This document shows, in pieces, positions 46,901 through 59,500 of a stretch of 64,000 bases of DNA. Position 1 is the stretch's first letter. Each line of letters starts with the position of its first letter. The stretch covers positions 1 through 64,000 of the forward strand of contig JACTAT010000318.1 in assembly GCA_014526335.1 (NCBI GenBank), read 5' to 3'. The position numbers and the translations under genes are program-made. The stretch comes from Chrysaora quinquecirrha. Lineage: Eukaryota > Cnidaria > Scyphozoa > Semaeostomeae > Pelagiidae. The notes under the pieces were generated by a model. The model saw nothing but the letters and a program-made list of their open reading frames with translations. It was not told the origin of the DNA and made no database searches.

Positions 46901-49900
46901 GGCGGTCAGTGTGCCAGCCCAATGCCAAAATGCCCTTCGCTTCTGGGGGGTTGACTAAGAAACGAAGTTTTTTCCGCAGACCAGCACACTATGTCCATGC
47001 CGACAACCAGAGCCCGAGGACACTAGTCGAAAGCATGAAAAGAGTGAAAAAGAAAGCAAGTACCTAAACCAAGCAAGCAGGGAGGGTGGGTGGGACAAAA
47101 TCTGCTTGTCAAGCACCTTGAAACGTTCTCCGTTCACAGTTCATGTTCAGTTTTAATGATAAGCACAGACCGCGTGGCAAAATTTATAGCCGCCAAATTT
47201 TAAACGCACGAGTTAACCCGATTCACCATAGCAACACTGCTGTATAAGGAATCGCTTTGTATGAAAAAGCTTCCACCAATCATGAGACACCTCAAAAGCT
47301 TCTCTACCTCTAATGCGATGCAAGAGGGCAATAATAACATAAAAGCCCTGTCACATATTAAACCCGAATAAATTGCATTTAGTCGTGCCTTTGGGAGGAC
47401 CATCCCACCCCTGTATCAACGTTGCCTCCGATTGTAGACAAATATATTACCTTTCGTTTAGGAATGAGACTTATTATCCAACATTAATATTGGGGAGAGG
47501 GGGTATCTATCGACAAAGCGGATCTGCTTTAAAAACTTCAAAATGTCTCTTTAATTTTGGCCAAGATTGAAGGTTAAGTGTATGTTAAAATTTCAAGAAT
47601 ATTCAAATATCTCAATACGTGTTACAATCATTATTTGCAGAATCATGGAGAGCTGATATGTTACGAGCTGGCGTAATCAGTGGACTTATTTCAGCCATGC
47701 AGTCAAAGTGAGCAACGAAATTATTTATTACCTTAAACAACTGCATAAATGAACTCCAAGTTTAAATCTTAAGCCTTTTAGCCTTTTTGGCCTACTGTGA
47801 AGTTTTGTTTACCTTCTAGTGACAGTGATGTGCAAACTAAATCATGCCAAGCATTGTCTGCATTGATTTGTGATGCTGATGCGAGATACGAGGTAATTAT
47901 CATTAATAGTAAAGGTAGTAATAGTAATAGTGATGGTAATACTGATACAAATTACAATAGTAATAGTAATAGTAATAGTAATAGTAATAGTAATAGTAAT
48001 AGCAATAGTAATAGTAATAGTAATAGTAATAGTAATTGTAATAGTAGAGTAATAGTAGTAGTAGTAATAGTAATAGTCGAAGTAGTAATAGTAATAGTAA
48101 CAGTAGTGGTAATGGTAATAGTAATAGTAGTAACTATTATAGTAATAGTAACAGTAACAGTAACTGCAAAAGTAATATTATTAGTAATAGTAATAGTAAT
48201 GGAAATAGTAATAGTAATAGTAATGGTAATAGCAATGGTTCTAGTAATAGGAATAGTAGTAGCAATAGTAATAGTAATAGTCAAAAGTAATAGGCCAGTA
48301 ATAGTTATAGTAATAGTAATAGGAATATCAATGCGTTTAGTAATAGTAGTAGTAGTATTAAAAGGAAGTAAAAGTAATAATAACAGTAATAGTAACATAG
48401 TAACAATAGTAATAATTGCAATATTAATGGTAATAGTTATAATAATAGCTACCATAATAGTAATTGTGGTAATAATAGAATGGTAATGGTAATATGAATA
48501 GGTAAAATTATAATATTAATTGTCATAAAATTAATTATTATAGTAATAGTGATTGTAATGATAATAGTAATACCTGTTGTAATTGTAATTGTTATAGCTA
48601 GTAATAAAATATAGTTTATCATTATTATCTTATTTGTAATATATTTTCCCTTCTTTCTTCCATTAAGTTGTTCAACGAAGGAGGATTGCAGAATTTGGTC
48701 AATCTTTTGAAGTCAAATAACGAGAGCGTTCGCCGTAGTGCTGCATGGGCTATAACAATGTGTTGCGTTGATGACTCCATATCTGCAGAAGTGACTAAAT
48801 TGGGGTGAGTTGGTGCATCAATTTATGTATTCTGTTATTAATAACACTGTAACCAAAATACCCTTTTATATTTTATCCTCACTCCCAGTAATAAATAAAG
48901 CATCTCCTCAGTTCTCAACCGCCAACAGCTGTAGACAAGGGTACCGGCCACAAAAGCTTTCTATGCTTAAAAATGGGGCGAACTGAAGCGACTGCAATTC
49001 GGTCTTTGTCCGCGGAGAGGATTCCCTTACTCGATACGGCTACCATTTTCCAGAAAAATGTCACGCCCGACTCAGATCTCTTTGAAAAGGTCTATTCCTG
49101 GCTCTTTGACTTATTATATGTTTTTGTTACAGGGGTCTTGCGATACTTCAAGAGCTGAATATGTCAAGTTCAAGAAAGTCTCCTTTTACTGAGGCAGCTC
49201 TGGACAGAGTTCTTGATAGTAATCTATCAGCAAAATACGGCCTAACTGGAATTCTTAAGCCTGATAATATCATAACAGATGGATTCTATGATACAGGAAG
49301 GGTAAGGAAGATGTTTCATCAATATTTCTTGTTTAAATGTTTAGCACACAATTCGGAGTCGTTTTAGAATTTTACTGTTTGCCAAGTCAAGCCAAGCAAG
49401 GCAAGTTGAGCCAGCTCTAGTCAAGTCAGGCAAAGCCAAGCCAAGCCAAGTTGAGCCAAGTCAGGTCAAGTCAAGTCACGCCAAGCCAAGCCAAGCCAAG
49501 CCAAGTAAAGTTGAGCCAAGTCAAGTCAAGTCAAGTCAAGTCAAGTCAGGTCAAGTCAAGTCACGCCAAGCCAAGCCAAGCCAAGTCAAGTTTAGCCAAG
49601 TCAAGTCGTCAAGTCAAGTCAAATCAAGTCAAGTCAGGTCAAGTCAAGTCACGCCAAGCCAAGCCAAGCCAAGCCAAGCCAAGCCAAGCCAAGTCAAGTT
49701 GAGCCAAGTCAAGTCGTCAAGTCAAGTCAAATCAAGTCAAGCCAAGCCAAGGCAAGTTGAGCCAAATCTTGCCAAGTCAAGTCAAGTCAAGTCAAGTCAA
49801 GTCAAATCAAATCGAATTGAGTCAAGTCAAGTCAAGCCAAAACAAGCCAAAACAAGCCAAAAAAAGCTAAGCCAAGCGAAGGCAATTTGAGCCAAGTCTG

Positions 49901-52900
49901 TTAAAGTCAATTTAAGCCAAGCCAAGGCATGTTGAACCAAGTCTTGTCAAGTCAAATCAAGCTAAGCCAAGCCAAGCCAAACCCAAAACGTTTTAATTTC
50001 TGAGTTCTACAATCGTAGTAATTTTGCATTACTTTGTTTCAGATCACAGAAGGCGCTGAATTCCCCTCTCTCGAAGCTCTTTGTAAGAATCCAGTTGATC
50101 AAAGAAGACCAGTCATATTAATTAACTCAGCCAATCAAAAGACAACGTGAGTAAACGTCATGATTTTGCTGCTAATATGCATTTCGTCTTTCGTACATTG
50201 TTAACTTATTTGATCACAGGCCACAGCAATGGACAACTTACACGTTTCAATCATAATTAATTCGTGGTCTCTGTGGCACAGTGGTTAGCGTGCTGGACTC
50301 ACAACGAAAATGTTGTGGGTTCGAGCAACGGTCTTTCCAATTGTGTTGCAGAGATAATAACCTTGGGCAAGTTGTTAACACAAATGTGCCTCTCTCCACC
50401 CAGGTGTATAAATGGGTACCTGGTCGGTAGTTATGAGCGCCGTGTGTGGCTGCACCCTGCTATATGCTAATGCATCCAGACCAGGGGTAAAAGTGTAAAG
50501 TCGACTGAGTAGCCCTAGGCTAATAGTAGACTCAAAACCGCCAACTTTACTAACTTTACTTTACATTTTTGAGGCCGACAACCAGAGAGCCCAAAGGGGG
50601 TCTTTTATGCTCCTTTACAATAGTAATGGTTAACGCAAACCATTTTTCTCACTGACTTTTGCTTTAGTAGACGTTGCTCATACTAATAATATTTACTTTT
50701 TGCAGACCGAAAATTCAAATTCCAGTGCCTCGCATAGAAGCGCCCACGAATGTTTCGCAGAATTCATCAGTTCGACCAGCAAAGTCAAAAGCAGATCCAA
50801 GATCGTAAGTTGAATTCATTAAGCCATGCTTATGTCAACCTAAGATACGGTAGAACTGAAGCTATGGCTAAGCTAGAAGACTTGTCGCGCGCGGCATTGT
50901 ATTCGACGTGTTTCTCAGGGTAGCTAAACATGCGAGTGACAGGCAAAACATGTCCCCCTAGCCATTTGCTTTTTTTTGGTTTCTTTCTTGCTGAATGTGT
51001 ATTCTCCCTTTCAAGCCGAGGTCAAAACAAACATTTTGGCGTTTGAGCGTTTGAGTTTGTTGTTTTTTTTTTTTAAATTTTTAACAATGCTATTAGTATT
51101 CTTAAATCTACAATATAATTGAGAGAATATTTTGTACCAGAATGACCTAGGCGTTGAATAAAAGAATATAATCAACTAAAACATCCCAAATCATCAACTA
51201 AAAACGCTCCATTTTATGTCTGAATGGTTGCAGCACTGTTGACCAGCAGAATGTCTCCAATCTCTCAAACTTGCTTGTCGCGGAGACCAGAAATGTTTCT
51301 GTTGTCTCCCAGCAACATTTACCTGTCTATGTCTATTGCAAGTTTCTGAGGTGGCTCAACTGGGAGACACCGAGGGGACATCAATGTCGCGCGCGATATG
51401 TCTTCTTGTTTAGCCAGGCCTTAATGCCAACTAGTATCGACAGGTCAACAACTAGGCAGAACTTATAGGATACAGTTGACTGCAGTCGCAAGAGCGCTCA
51501 AGCTAACTGCGACTGACGGGAATCAGTTGTCAACTATTCGAAGACGTAGAACATGTCCAACTTGCTAGAACTGTGCTCCTACAGTACTAGTTGCCGTCAA
51601 AAGGAACTATTTCCCAGAGCTCTTATGTCGACAGTTGCGATAAAATTAGTTCCGAGAAATCGGCCATGAGCTGTCAGCAGCTAGCTGTGACTGTGCGCAA
51701 TGTGATGCCGGGTCGTCAAGGCGTTGAAATCCCGTCGAACAGTCGCGGGCTCGAACCACGTTGGTAATAGGAAATTGACACAGTAACATTATGAAACTTA
51801 AGAATTATAACAACATTGACTTGGGGGGATGGTCTCAGGAAATTGGAACAAGATTTTAGATTTTAACTGCCTCTTTCTCCGGTTCTAGGAAAAGCAGGCT
51901 AAAAGAAGAAAAACCATCGAACGAGGAAACAGCGAATGCTTCAAAAGAAAACTCGCCACCATTAGAAAGAAGCATGAATAAAAAGCGAAGTTCACTAGCA
52001 TGGAAGCCACCTGATGATCCTATATTTGCGTCATATGTCGTGGATTGTAAAGAAAAATTCTCTGATCTTCTAACAACGAGAGAGCAAATCGATGCTTTGG
52101 CTAAGTAAGTACCAACATAGCGTAATTCTTTCCATTCTACACTCATTTTTTTTATAAGGAACTAGTTTCTTAACTTAAAAATCGAAATTTCGAAAATTTC
52201 CTGAAATAAGTGTTTAATGTGAAGTATCATGTTCTTTAGTTTTTTATTACTTCTTAGCCCATATAGAAAAGTTTTTCGATTTGTCAGAAAAAGGCATACA
52301 TAGTGTCTTATAGTTGGTTTCTTATAAAAAATTAGTGTATTCCTGTATATACCATGCAATTGTTGTTCAGAAATAGGCTTCCAAAGACGATTTATTTTTG
52401 TGGTAATGTTCCTGTTGGTGCCTGGTCAACTGATCAAACATTGTCAAACATTTGACATTTGCTCTTCAAGCAAATTTTCGCGTTTGACCACACAGAAAAC
52501 ACTGCTTGCGAACCATTTTCGCTTGGTTCCATGCGAGAAAAATGTTGCTTGTGTTTCCTTTTCAAGCAATAAATGTTAATGTGGCCAGACTGTAAACATA
52601 ATCTTTAAAGTGAACCTCAAATGTTTGACCAAACATTCTCAAACATTTAATATCTTTTTGCCAGAGCCTTCAACCACAACTCCGGAGGTCTTGATAACAC
52701 TGTTCAGGGGAGGTACCTGTTTCATATTAGGAAGTTATCATCTTTGAGTTGTACAAAACTTCAAAATTGCGATGAATAGCGGAATCATTTTCGGGCATAC
52801 TTAACATCTACTTGATAACCCTATTTGTGCGGAAAATTACAGCGAGGATTGTTTCAGAATCATTGGCAAAGCAAGATCTTTGTTTCACTTAGGGGTTTTG

Positions 52901-55234
52901 GAATCTGTCTACATCAAAACCAAAAGGCCGGTTCTGTGTAGACAGAAAGAGTTCGTTTTCTCACTTGGACTCTTCAAATAATTCATTGGTCCTCCCGCTG
53001 TATCCGACCAGCTGATTGGTGTTTAAAACACAATGCCAATTCAGCTTTTCGTTCTTTCTGATTGGTGCATTTCGAGCCGCATCTGGGTATAAATTCCGCC
53101 TTAGTCTATTGTTTCGGTCTGTTTCTGACGTTCATACTCTGAGGAGTGTCAGACGAAAAAAGCTTTTAAGTATGCCCGAAAATGATTCCGCTATTCATCG
53201 CAATTTTGAATTTGTCATCGTAAAGGCCAAACCATTCGATTAGTGGAAGTCATCATTGCCGCACACCTCCGCATTGCCGCACAAGTCATCATTTTTCATG
53301 TTTGCCTTCCTTGAAACATTAAGTGCCATTCTCAGAAGGCGTGTGTAACATCTGTGTATCTGCTTTTTCAAAAACTTTGTTAATGTCCAGGTCTCACTTA
53401 TATAAGCCAATAACATTCTTTGATAAACCCCTTGTTACTTCAAAATGTAAAGCTTTTTAGCTGATTATGATCCATAAGTCATCATTACCCATTATAGATC
53501 TAAACCCAGATTAATCTTTTTTCAGATTCGTTAGTGAAAAGATGGGCGGTACAGTTGCAAAGGACGATCTCGCATCATTCAGCTTTGAATTACCAATCAG
53601 TCAACTACGACATGATCTCAACACCAATGTAGTACCTATTGGACAAATAGCTACTGGAATATTTTATCACAGAGCACTACTCTTCAAGGTACCCTTCAGT
53701 TGTCCAGACACCTAGCTAATTTATCTCGTTAATTAGTCTTTCTTTGCGTGGCTAGGCCGAGTGGTCAAGGCCTTCGGCTCTAGACCAAAACAGCTAGGTG
53801 AAGGCAAAGGTGGAGTGCTGTTTTTAGCACCAGTCGCTAGGATCTCAGAAGTATAGGAATTAACGAGACCTCATTCCTGTCTGTGACGCTAACGTGGCTT
53901 GGGCTTTAACATCAACCTCACTGAGCTTTTGACACTAGGAGTCAGCTGGATTAGGCTACTATGCCACAGCACCTTCATTTCCCACCTTCAGCTTAGCTGT
54001 TCGTTTCTGAGATCATTAACCAATGTATCTTTTGACAACATTAGAGATTGTTACTATATAAGTGTGTAAATACTAGAATATGAGCATCAGTCTGAAGCTA
54101 GAGGGAGGAACAAACTGCAGGTGCACTTTAGCCGTGCAGCATCTCGAAACAGTCATTGCACTATTGAAGGGGAAGGTGAAATAGTGTATTTAGCGGCAGT
54201 CGCTAGGATCTTATTAGTAGGCTAACTAATTGAGACTTCGACCCAGGCTATGACGCTACCGTAGCTGGGGCTGGAACCCCGATCTCGCTGAGCTCCTGGT
54301 ACGGCGAGCCAGCTAGCTTAAGCCATGACACGGCATCACCCTCTTGCACTAACAAAGAAATATCACTGCTTGCTTGTTTCTTTGCTTTCTCGTCAAGAAC
54401 ACCTTTGTTTTTTGCCTTCCGTTGATGTGGAATATTTACTTGACTCACCTGTTTTCTGTTATAGGCGCTGTCAGATCGTATCGGTCTATCTTGTTCCTTG
54501 ATTCGTGGTGACTACGGAAGAGCCTGGAATGAAGTCAGATTATTCGATAAAGAAGAGGTTCGTTGATCTTTGTTGATTTAAGCACTGGCCAAACGATCTA
54601 ACATTGTCGGTCAAACATTTGAGATTTGCTTTACTGTATGTAGAATGTTTGACCCTTGGGCCATGTCGCTCAATATAGTTTGACAAGCAGAACTTGCTCA
54701 GCAATGTTTTGAAATAACTTCAACAATATTTTCCACCTAGCGTTGTGAAAACGTGTTTCATAAAGCAGTTCTTTTGTGATGTGGCTAAACGATCAAACAT
54801 TTTGTTGGTCTTGTAGATCTCCAACCTCATTTCCATCGACAATACAGTTAATATTTCAAAAATGGGGTTGCCACAAAATTGGGGTGCATGGGCCTGCTAT
54901 CCCTGTCCCAAGGGGGTACTCATTAGCTTTGAATACGGGGGTCAATAGCTTTCAATAGTCATGCCATTATTTGGGTTCCGAAATCTTTTGCTAAATCAAT
55001 ATTTCGGGTCTGTCAATTGAAGGATGGAGTTGTTGTTTTTCAGTTATGTTGTAAATCTATTATTCTCTCAAAAATTTGATATTTTATTTTTATTAGTCTT
55101 ATTCATATAATCTTTCCTTGCAGACAAGCGGACCAAGGTTACCACCAAAGACATACGTTGTTGATTTGATGCATAACCCTGGTGAATGTTATCTTGCTGG
55201 AACCCCAGAAGCAGTTGCTTATCAAAGAATATAA
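37925..55234 (+). CDS. ARMC3: ARMC3, armadillo repeat-containing protein 3, right-arm copy (exons 3-26)
   Basis: Exons: 37925-38050, 38698-38766, 39335-39385, 40257-40345, 40511-40583, 40928-41017, 41795-41862, 42553-42624, 43058-43138, 43689-43719, 43825-43892, 44724-44808, 45581-45689, 46631-46740, 47641-47707, 47820-47892, 48668-48804, 49133-49301, 50043-50146, 50706-50804, 51889-52104, 53526-53688, 54465-54557, 55124-55234. All are GT-AG and phase-consistent; the stop TAA is at 55232-55234. Armadillo repeats run from exon 2 to about exon 20 (for example EQGGLEPLINLLTSND, NLGALDHLLKLM), and the EDR1-type domain occupies exons 24-26. It ends YQRI. Exon 1 lies at 25641, 12.2 kb upstream across the transposon, and exon 2 is missing. 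Because exon 1 ends in phase 0 and exon 3 begins inside a codon, this copy cannot make full-length protein unless translation starts downstream. It differs from the left copy at a few residues (for example HNPG versus HSPG in exon 26). Confidence 0.9.
39490..40195. repeat. CTAGTTG/GTCGACAT-rich MITE-like repeats (ARMC3 intron 5, right arm)
   Basis: Two tandem or nested units with AGGCCAGGCTTATG and AAGCCTGGCTTTAGG-like ends and many ACTAGTTG and GTCGACA words. Longer than the left-arm counterpart (18400-18970). The ORF at 39633-39830 reads across it and is not conserved. Confidence 0.5.
43985..44580. repeat. GGATC-rich repeat and TTATAAGAAAA MITE (ARMC3 intron 13, right arm)
   Basis: Collinear with left-arm 13500-14085 in inverse order. 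The two ORFs overlapping in opposite directions here (44031-44282 and 44051-44320) are repeat-derived. Confidence 0.5.
45223..45557. mobile_element. Two MITEs, TCAAACATTG family, ending 23 bases before ARMC3 exon 15, right arm
   Basis: Ends near TTTGATCGCTTGGTCAG. The remaining 23 bases up to the acceptor hold the only native pyrimidine tract (GTGTTTTGTAG). The branch point therefore probably lies within or at the edge of the inserted element in both arms. Confidence 0.6.
45885..46545. repeat. 28-bp minisatellite, about 23 copies (ARMC3 intron 15, right arm only)
   Basis: Consensus unit CAGCATGTTCATTTCATACT followed by GTATTCGT, total 28 bases, with G/T, C/T and ACT/GCT variants. As 28 is not a multiple of three and the unit has no stop in any forward frame, it gives three overlapping long ORFs (up to 336 codons) that are artefacts. 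The left arm has no such array in its much shorter intron 15 (11962-12397). Confidence 0.9.
47897..48610. repeat. AATAGT-rich microsatellite (ARMC3 intron 18, right arm)
   Basis: Imperfect AATAGTAATAGT array, the counterpart of 10560-11275. ORFs on both strands (229 and 167 codons) read through it and are not genes. Confidence 0.9.
49385..49985. repeat. CCAAG/TCAAG pentanucleotide minisatellite (ARMC3 intron 20, right arm)
   Basis: About 600 bases of AAGTC and AAGCC pentamers in higher-order blocks bounded by TTGAGCC. The left-arm counterpart spans about 340 bases. ORFs giving KSSQVKSSQV-type peptides are artefacts. Confidence 0.9.
50256..50561 (+). mobile_element. tRNA-derived SINE, right arm only (ARMC3 intron 21)
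   Basis: A-box-like TGGCACAGTGGTTAGCG and B-box-like GGGTTCGAGC are spaced as in tRNA genes. A body follows with CACCCAGGTGTATAAATGGG, a word I associate with widely shared invertebrate SINE core domains, and a tail of ACTTT repeats. The left arm at the equivalent place (about 9187-9193) has the uninterrupted sequence, so the site is empty there. The ORF at 50264-50470 lies inside it and is not a gene. Confidence 0.8.
51405..51700. repeat. CTAGTTG/GTCGACA-family repeat (ARMC3 intron 22, right arm)
   Basis: Same word composition as 39490-40195 (ACTAG, CAGTTGACT, TGTCGACAGTTG). The left-arm intron 22 is about half as long and lacks most of it. Confidence 0.45.
52421..52664. mobile_element. MITE, TCAAACATTG family (ARMC3 intron 23, right arm)
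   Basis: Counterpart of 7346-7589, with inverted GGTCAACTGATCAAACATTG-like ends and no coding capacity. The MITE corresponding to 6796-7253 follows at about 52757-53210. Confidence 0.55.
53747..53974. mobile_element. tRNA-like head plus SINE (ARMC3 intron 24, right arm)
   Basis: 53747-53790 resembles the 5' half of a tRNA-Ser or tRNA-Leu (GGCCGAGTGGTCAAGGC, an A-box with D-loop), without a 3' half, so it is not a functional tRNA gene. 53793-53974 is a minus-strand SINE of the GTGCTGTGGC...CACCTT family. The left arm keeps only a short remnant at about 5816-5868. Confidence 0.55.
54164..54350 (-). mobile_element. tRNA-derived SINE with CACCTT tail (right arm)
   Basis: Counterpart of 5102-5260. 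The minus strand has GCCGTGTCATGGCTTAAGC (A-box like), GGGTTCCAGCC (B-box like) and a TTCACCTTCCCCTTC tail. Confidence 0.55.
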
Positions 55235-56461
55235 AAGCTCAAAAACTCTGTTTGACAGATTGATTAAGCCTCGTTTTTCCAGATGTATAAAATGTTATAA
55301 GCGATAGAGAGGCTACAAGGGGAGACACTTTTTAAAGATATACACAGAGTTTACTTTTTGTACATTATGCTAATTTTGATGATTGAATGTAATTAATGAA
55401 TACATAGTCTCTCCTGAGTTATGCAAAGCCTCAAAATTGCGATGACAAAACAGAAGCGTCTTTCAGCCTGATGTTATGCTCATCATTGCCGCTGATAGAG
55501 GGTGCGCGATCAGGTACCTTCATCCCGCCATCTCACACCTTTCTTTTGTATATCCCGTATCCATATCCTGGTCCCGCTCCCCCTCCCTTTCCCGTATCCC
55601 GCCAACCAGGAAGCGTATATCCCGTATCGCGCCGGTCAAAAACAGCCGCTCTCGCCATCCCGCCAAACCTATTGTGCACCCTCCTGATAAGCGAATATAT
55701 GAAAATTCTTCGAGTTTAGCTACATGATTTTACCCGTTCTTGCCTGAAAATGTCCTGTTCTGAGAAATCATGAGGTGGCTATACGCTACGACAAAAATGT
55801 TGCGACCGAAGTTCTTCCATAATCAACGAACGGCTCCCAGAAAATTTTCAGACTAACGCGAGAAAGGAACCCAATTTGTTGCGTCGCCATACGCCGCTAT
55901 ACGATGCGATTTACTGCGTCGCTTTACGATGCGATTTTACTGGTGACATGTTAATGCCACAACATGCCGCGAAAAGTTCAATCAACATTCTGCGACCTGG
56001 TTGGAAAATAAACTGAATGTTGTTCTTGTTAGAAAGCATATATTTTATATCTTTTTGCGGAACATGAATGCGAGGTGTGTTTCATTCCAAAAAAAGACGT
56101 GCTAGATTTTCGCTATAACAAAATGATTTCCGAGTGGCTTACAGCAAGACAATGGGATTTGCAGCAAGGGTTTATGAGATTTCTAATAAGGAAATTTCCC
56201 CTTAGTACCCTTCTATGTACATACATATTGTAGATACTGTAGCATCTCTGTCTGGGCAATAGAAATGTTTCTCCGATTGAGATTTGAAATTAGATTAGAG
56301 GTCTTTTGAGTTTAGAATTTCCTCTCTTTTCCTTGTTTGTCACTTTCAATAAGTTTTTCTAGTAGGGTTTTCACTTTTTCTCATATTTGCAAGTTGCCCA
56401 TTTCGGGGGTGCGAAAATTCTCTCCCTTGCCCATTGGAACGCCCATTGAAAAAGAATGCAC
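55235..56461. other. ARMC3-DEK intergenic spacer, right arm
   Basis: The first 730 bases are shared with the left arm (2931-3713); from about 55960 onward the right arm is unique here. Overlapping ORFs around 55471-55727 are frames of one proline- and serine-rich reading of a GGGAT-rich repeat and are not supported. No gene seen. Confidence 0.5.
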
Positions 56462-56467
56462 CACGTG
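56462..56467 (+). promoter_or_regulatory. E-box CACGTG in the DEK promoter
   Basis: Perfect CACGTG 61 bases upstream of the DEK start codon, beside a CpG-rich GCGCGCGTC. It is a typical site for bHLH-zip factors. Occurrence is seen; use is inferred. Confidence 0.35.
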
Positions 56468-56527
56468 ACAACATGACAAACAGCGCGCGTCAAAGTTGAA
56501 TTGAAGTCTGTCAGCGAAGAACACAAG

Positions 56528-59500
56528 ATGGCGGTAGGAGATGAAGAAAAACCTTGTCAATCTGAGCAGCAGGTTGTAGTAGTAAAAGTTCTTTTAAATA
56601 TTTAGATCAATTTTATTGAAATATAAAACGTAGCTTTATTCTTTAGACTGTTTATCTTTCTAATTTTTGTGATATATGTTGCAATAAACGAATGTTTTCA
56701 ACCCATGTGTAGGAGGAAAAGATGGCGGACGAAAAACCTGCCGAAGAAGAGGAAGATCAGGAATCAAGTGATGAAGAACCGGGTAAATTATCTAAAATCC
56801 TCAGAGAATTAGTTATTCGATGAAGCTGTTGCATTTCGCCTGAATTAGCTGCATTGTGGCGAAATTACCAAATGAAAACCAAGTTTTAGAAAGCCCGCCA
56901 AAAACATGTCTGCCTGGCTTCCTGGCAACCGACAGCAGGAAGGCCCAATAAAAAGGCCTACAATGCCTAACAACCTCTTATGGCATGAAGGCCCGTTGCC
57001 CCCTGAAACAATCACGAAAATAGGTGTTTAAATCCAAGGTTAAAATGTTGTAGCTGTTGCATATACAACTTATTTTTTTTTAAAAACCACACCCTTTTTG
57101 ACCACACCCATTTTGCATTGTTGGATGCCAGATTGCATACAGTAGTATGGCACTCGCACACCCGAAATTAAAAGTATAACAATAAGATAGAACAATAGAA
57201 AGCTGCTCTTAGTACTCTGCAAACTGGCAAGTCTTGCAAACTAGGTGGTCTACACCGGTTTGTGGCCTTTTTCAATGAGATCTCAGGTTTACAAGAGCCC
57301 CCTTTCCATTGTTTCATCCTATTGTTGGCCTATTGTTCTATTGAAAAACTCAGGTGTGCAATTGCCCAACTCTGCAGTGGGGGGTCCACTTGCTTAGTTG
57401 GAAATTTGAATCCTAAAAAATTTGCAAATTTGCCTTCATGAAAATGAAGAGCTAGTTTGCAGCCAGACTGCTTTTTATGGTATCAAGTAGAACAAAGGAA
57501 AACAAAATGGAACTATTGTTTTGCTATTGTTTTCAAAACAATATTGCTATTGTTTTGAAAAGCATACCTTCTATGCAGGTTGCATGCAGTCAATTTTTGC
57601 AGGGGGGCTTGACTAGTTGTATTTCGTACCTTGCTTTTGTTGGAAATAATAAAAGAAAAAGGAGCCGGCAACCAAAAAAACTTTCCAGCCTGGACTAGAT
57701 GTGCATTCTATTGTTGTTTAAGGAAAAGGAACAAAAGACCTTTTGTTCAAAACAATAGGGGGCTGGGCTCTGTGCCTTATGACAGACAGTTCTGTAATGC
57801 ATATTTTTTATTTTTAGAGCCAGGTCTTCTTTACAAACCTGTGATGATTTTCGACCAGAAAAGAGAAAGAAAGAAGGTAGAAAGATTATCATTATCACTG
57901 CAAGAAAAACCCAAGAAAGAAGGTCTTGATTATTCAAAGGTAAGTCATTGACGGCACAATGTCAAAATAACTCTGTGAAGTCTTGAATTTTGAACTACTG
58001 TAACTGAAGGCATTAAGCCACCAGTTTGTGTGGAGCAATTTATACTTTTTTGCTTGTGACAAGATACAAGACTGATCTTTTTTATTGCCTTTTTGCACAT
58101 TGACAGAGCAACTTTATAGGGCTCCTCAAGGATGATTTTCTGAAAATAAATTGTTTGTCATTAACAGAGTTTCTTATAATGTTCACCTTTTTATTTCATT
58201 TGTCTTTTTATTTCAAGGGTAGAGGCTTGAAGCTTGGAGACATTGAAATTGGTAAGATTGTAAATTTACAACCCAGGTTTATTCAGCACATTTGATTCAA
58301 TGTAAATCAGAGAGGATTTTTTTCTAAACTTTTAATTTTGATTTCTTTCCCAGTCAAATATGAGTTAGATCGAACCTTGTCAAGTGAACTGAAGCCATTG
58401 CATAAGTTGCTGTATGGAAGAGAAGGGAAGGTAAGGAATGCTGTAAAATGTTTTACCTATATTTATCACTGATCTTATCCAAAATGCCTTTAAAACACTG
58501 TCTACTTTAATACTAAAACCCTGTGTTTCATAGGTCACAGGTCTGCAGGGCCCTTGAGAGGAAGCCAGGGTCCCTGGGTAATGTAATTGTACATGGCCCT
58601 GATGGGCTTTTCAGGGGGAGCATCAACAGTAATTTTAATTTCTGGGGTCCCTACAAAGCCCAAACCCCAGCCTTTTACACCAATGGACCCCCTTTTTTAT
58701 GCTAGTGCAGGTCTATGTTTTCACTATCATATGTCACAAAAGACTGAAAAGAGTAGTTTATTGTTTTTAATGTGCTAATTAATTACCAATTTTTCAAAAA
58801 TGCTTATTGTTAACTTTGTTTATGTTTGCTTCTTGTGTTTTGTAGACAACAATGGTAAAGAAAAATATAAGAGCATTTTGTGGATTTCCTTATGACTCTG
58901 TAAGTCTGAAAATTGGAATATTGTTTTTGTATCCCATTTAACTAAAATCTTCATGTCTCTTTATGCAATATAGTAATATAGAAGTAATATAGAATTTCTA
59001 TGCTTTTCTGGATAGCATGGATAGTTTCCATACAATTGGAAGGGACGCTGTCCATTGAGTGTCTAAATTTTAGATGTCGATTTGACATCATGAATATCAG
59101 ACTTTTATCTAATCATGTAGTGCTTTGTCTTATGAGACAATTATACAAATAATTAAAACACTGATTAGATTCATATAAGATCAAATTAGACTGTTGGTAT
59201 ATTGGCTGCAATTAAGGCTGCATTTAATCCAAATGCCCCAGCAACGACCAGGCAAAGTATACTTCTTTGACTTATGGAGATATTCACTGCAGTGGTCTAA
59301 TACAATCTAAGCTAAAAGTGTCTAAACTGCATCTAAATCCATCTAACTCTAAAACAAAAGGTCTAAAATGCATCTAAATATTTTAGATGTTACCTGATTC
59401 CTGTCATGTGTCTAATAAGAATGTCTGATTGTCTAATAAGAGGGGAACACAATCTAAATTATAATATTTTTTAGACACCCAATGGGCACAGTCTCTTGAT

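Noticed and set aside
49451..49890. ORFs with repeated SQVKSSQVKS peptides
   Set aside because: Pentanucleotide minisatellite inside ARMC3 intron 20.
53747..53790. Functional tRNA-Ser or tRNA-Leu gene
   Set aside because: Only the 5' half is tRNA-like; there is no anticodon arm followed by a T arm, and it abuts a SINE.
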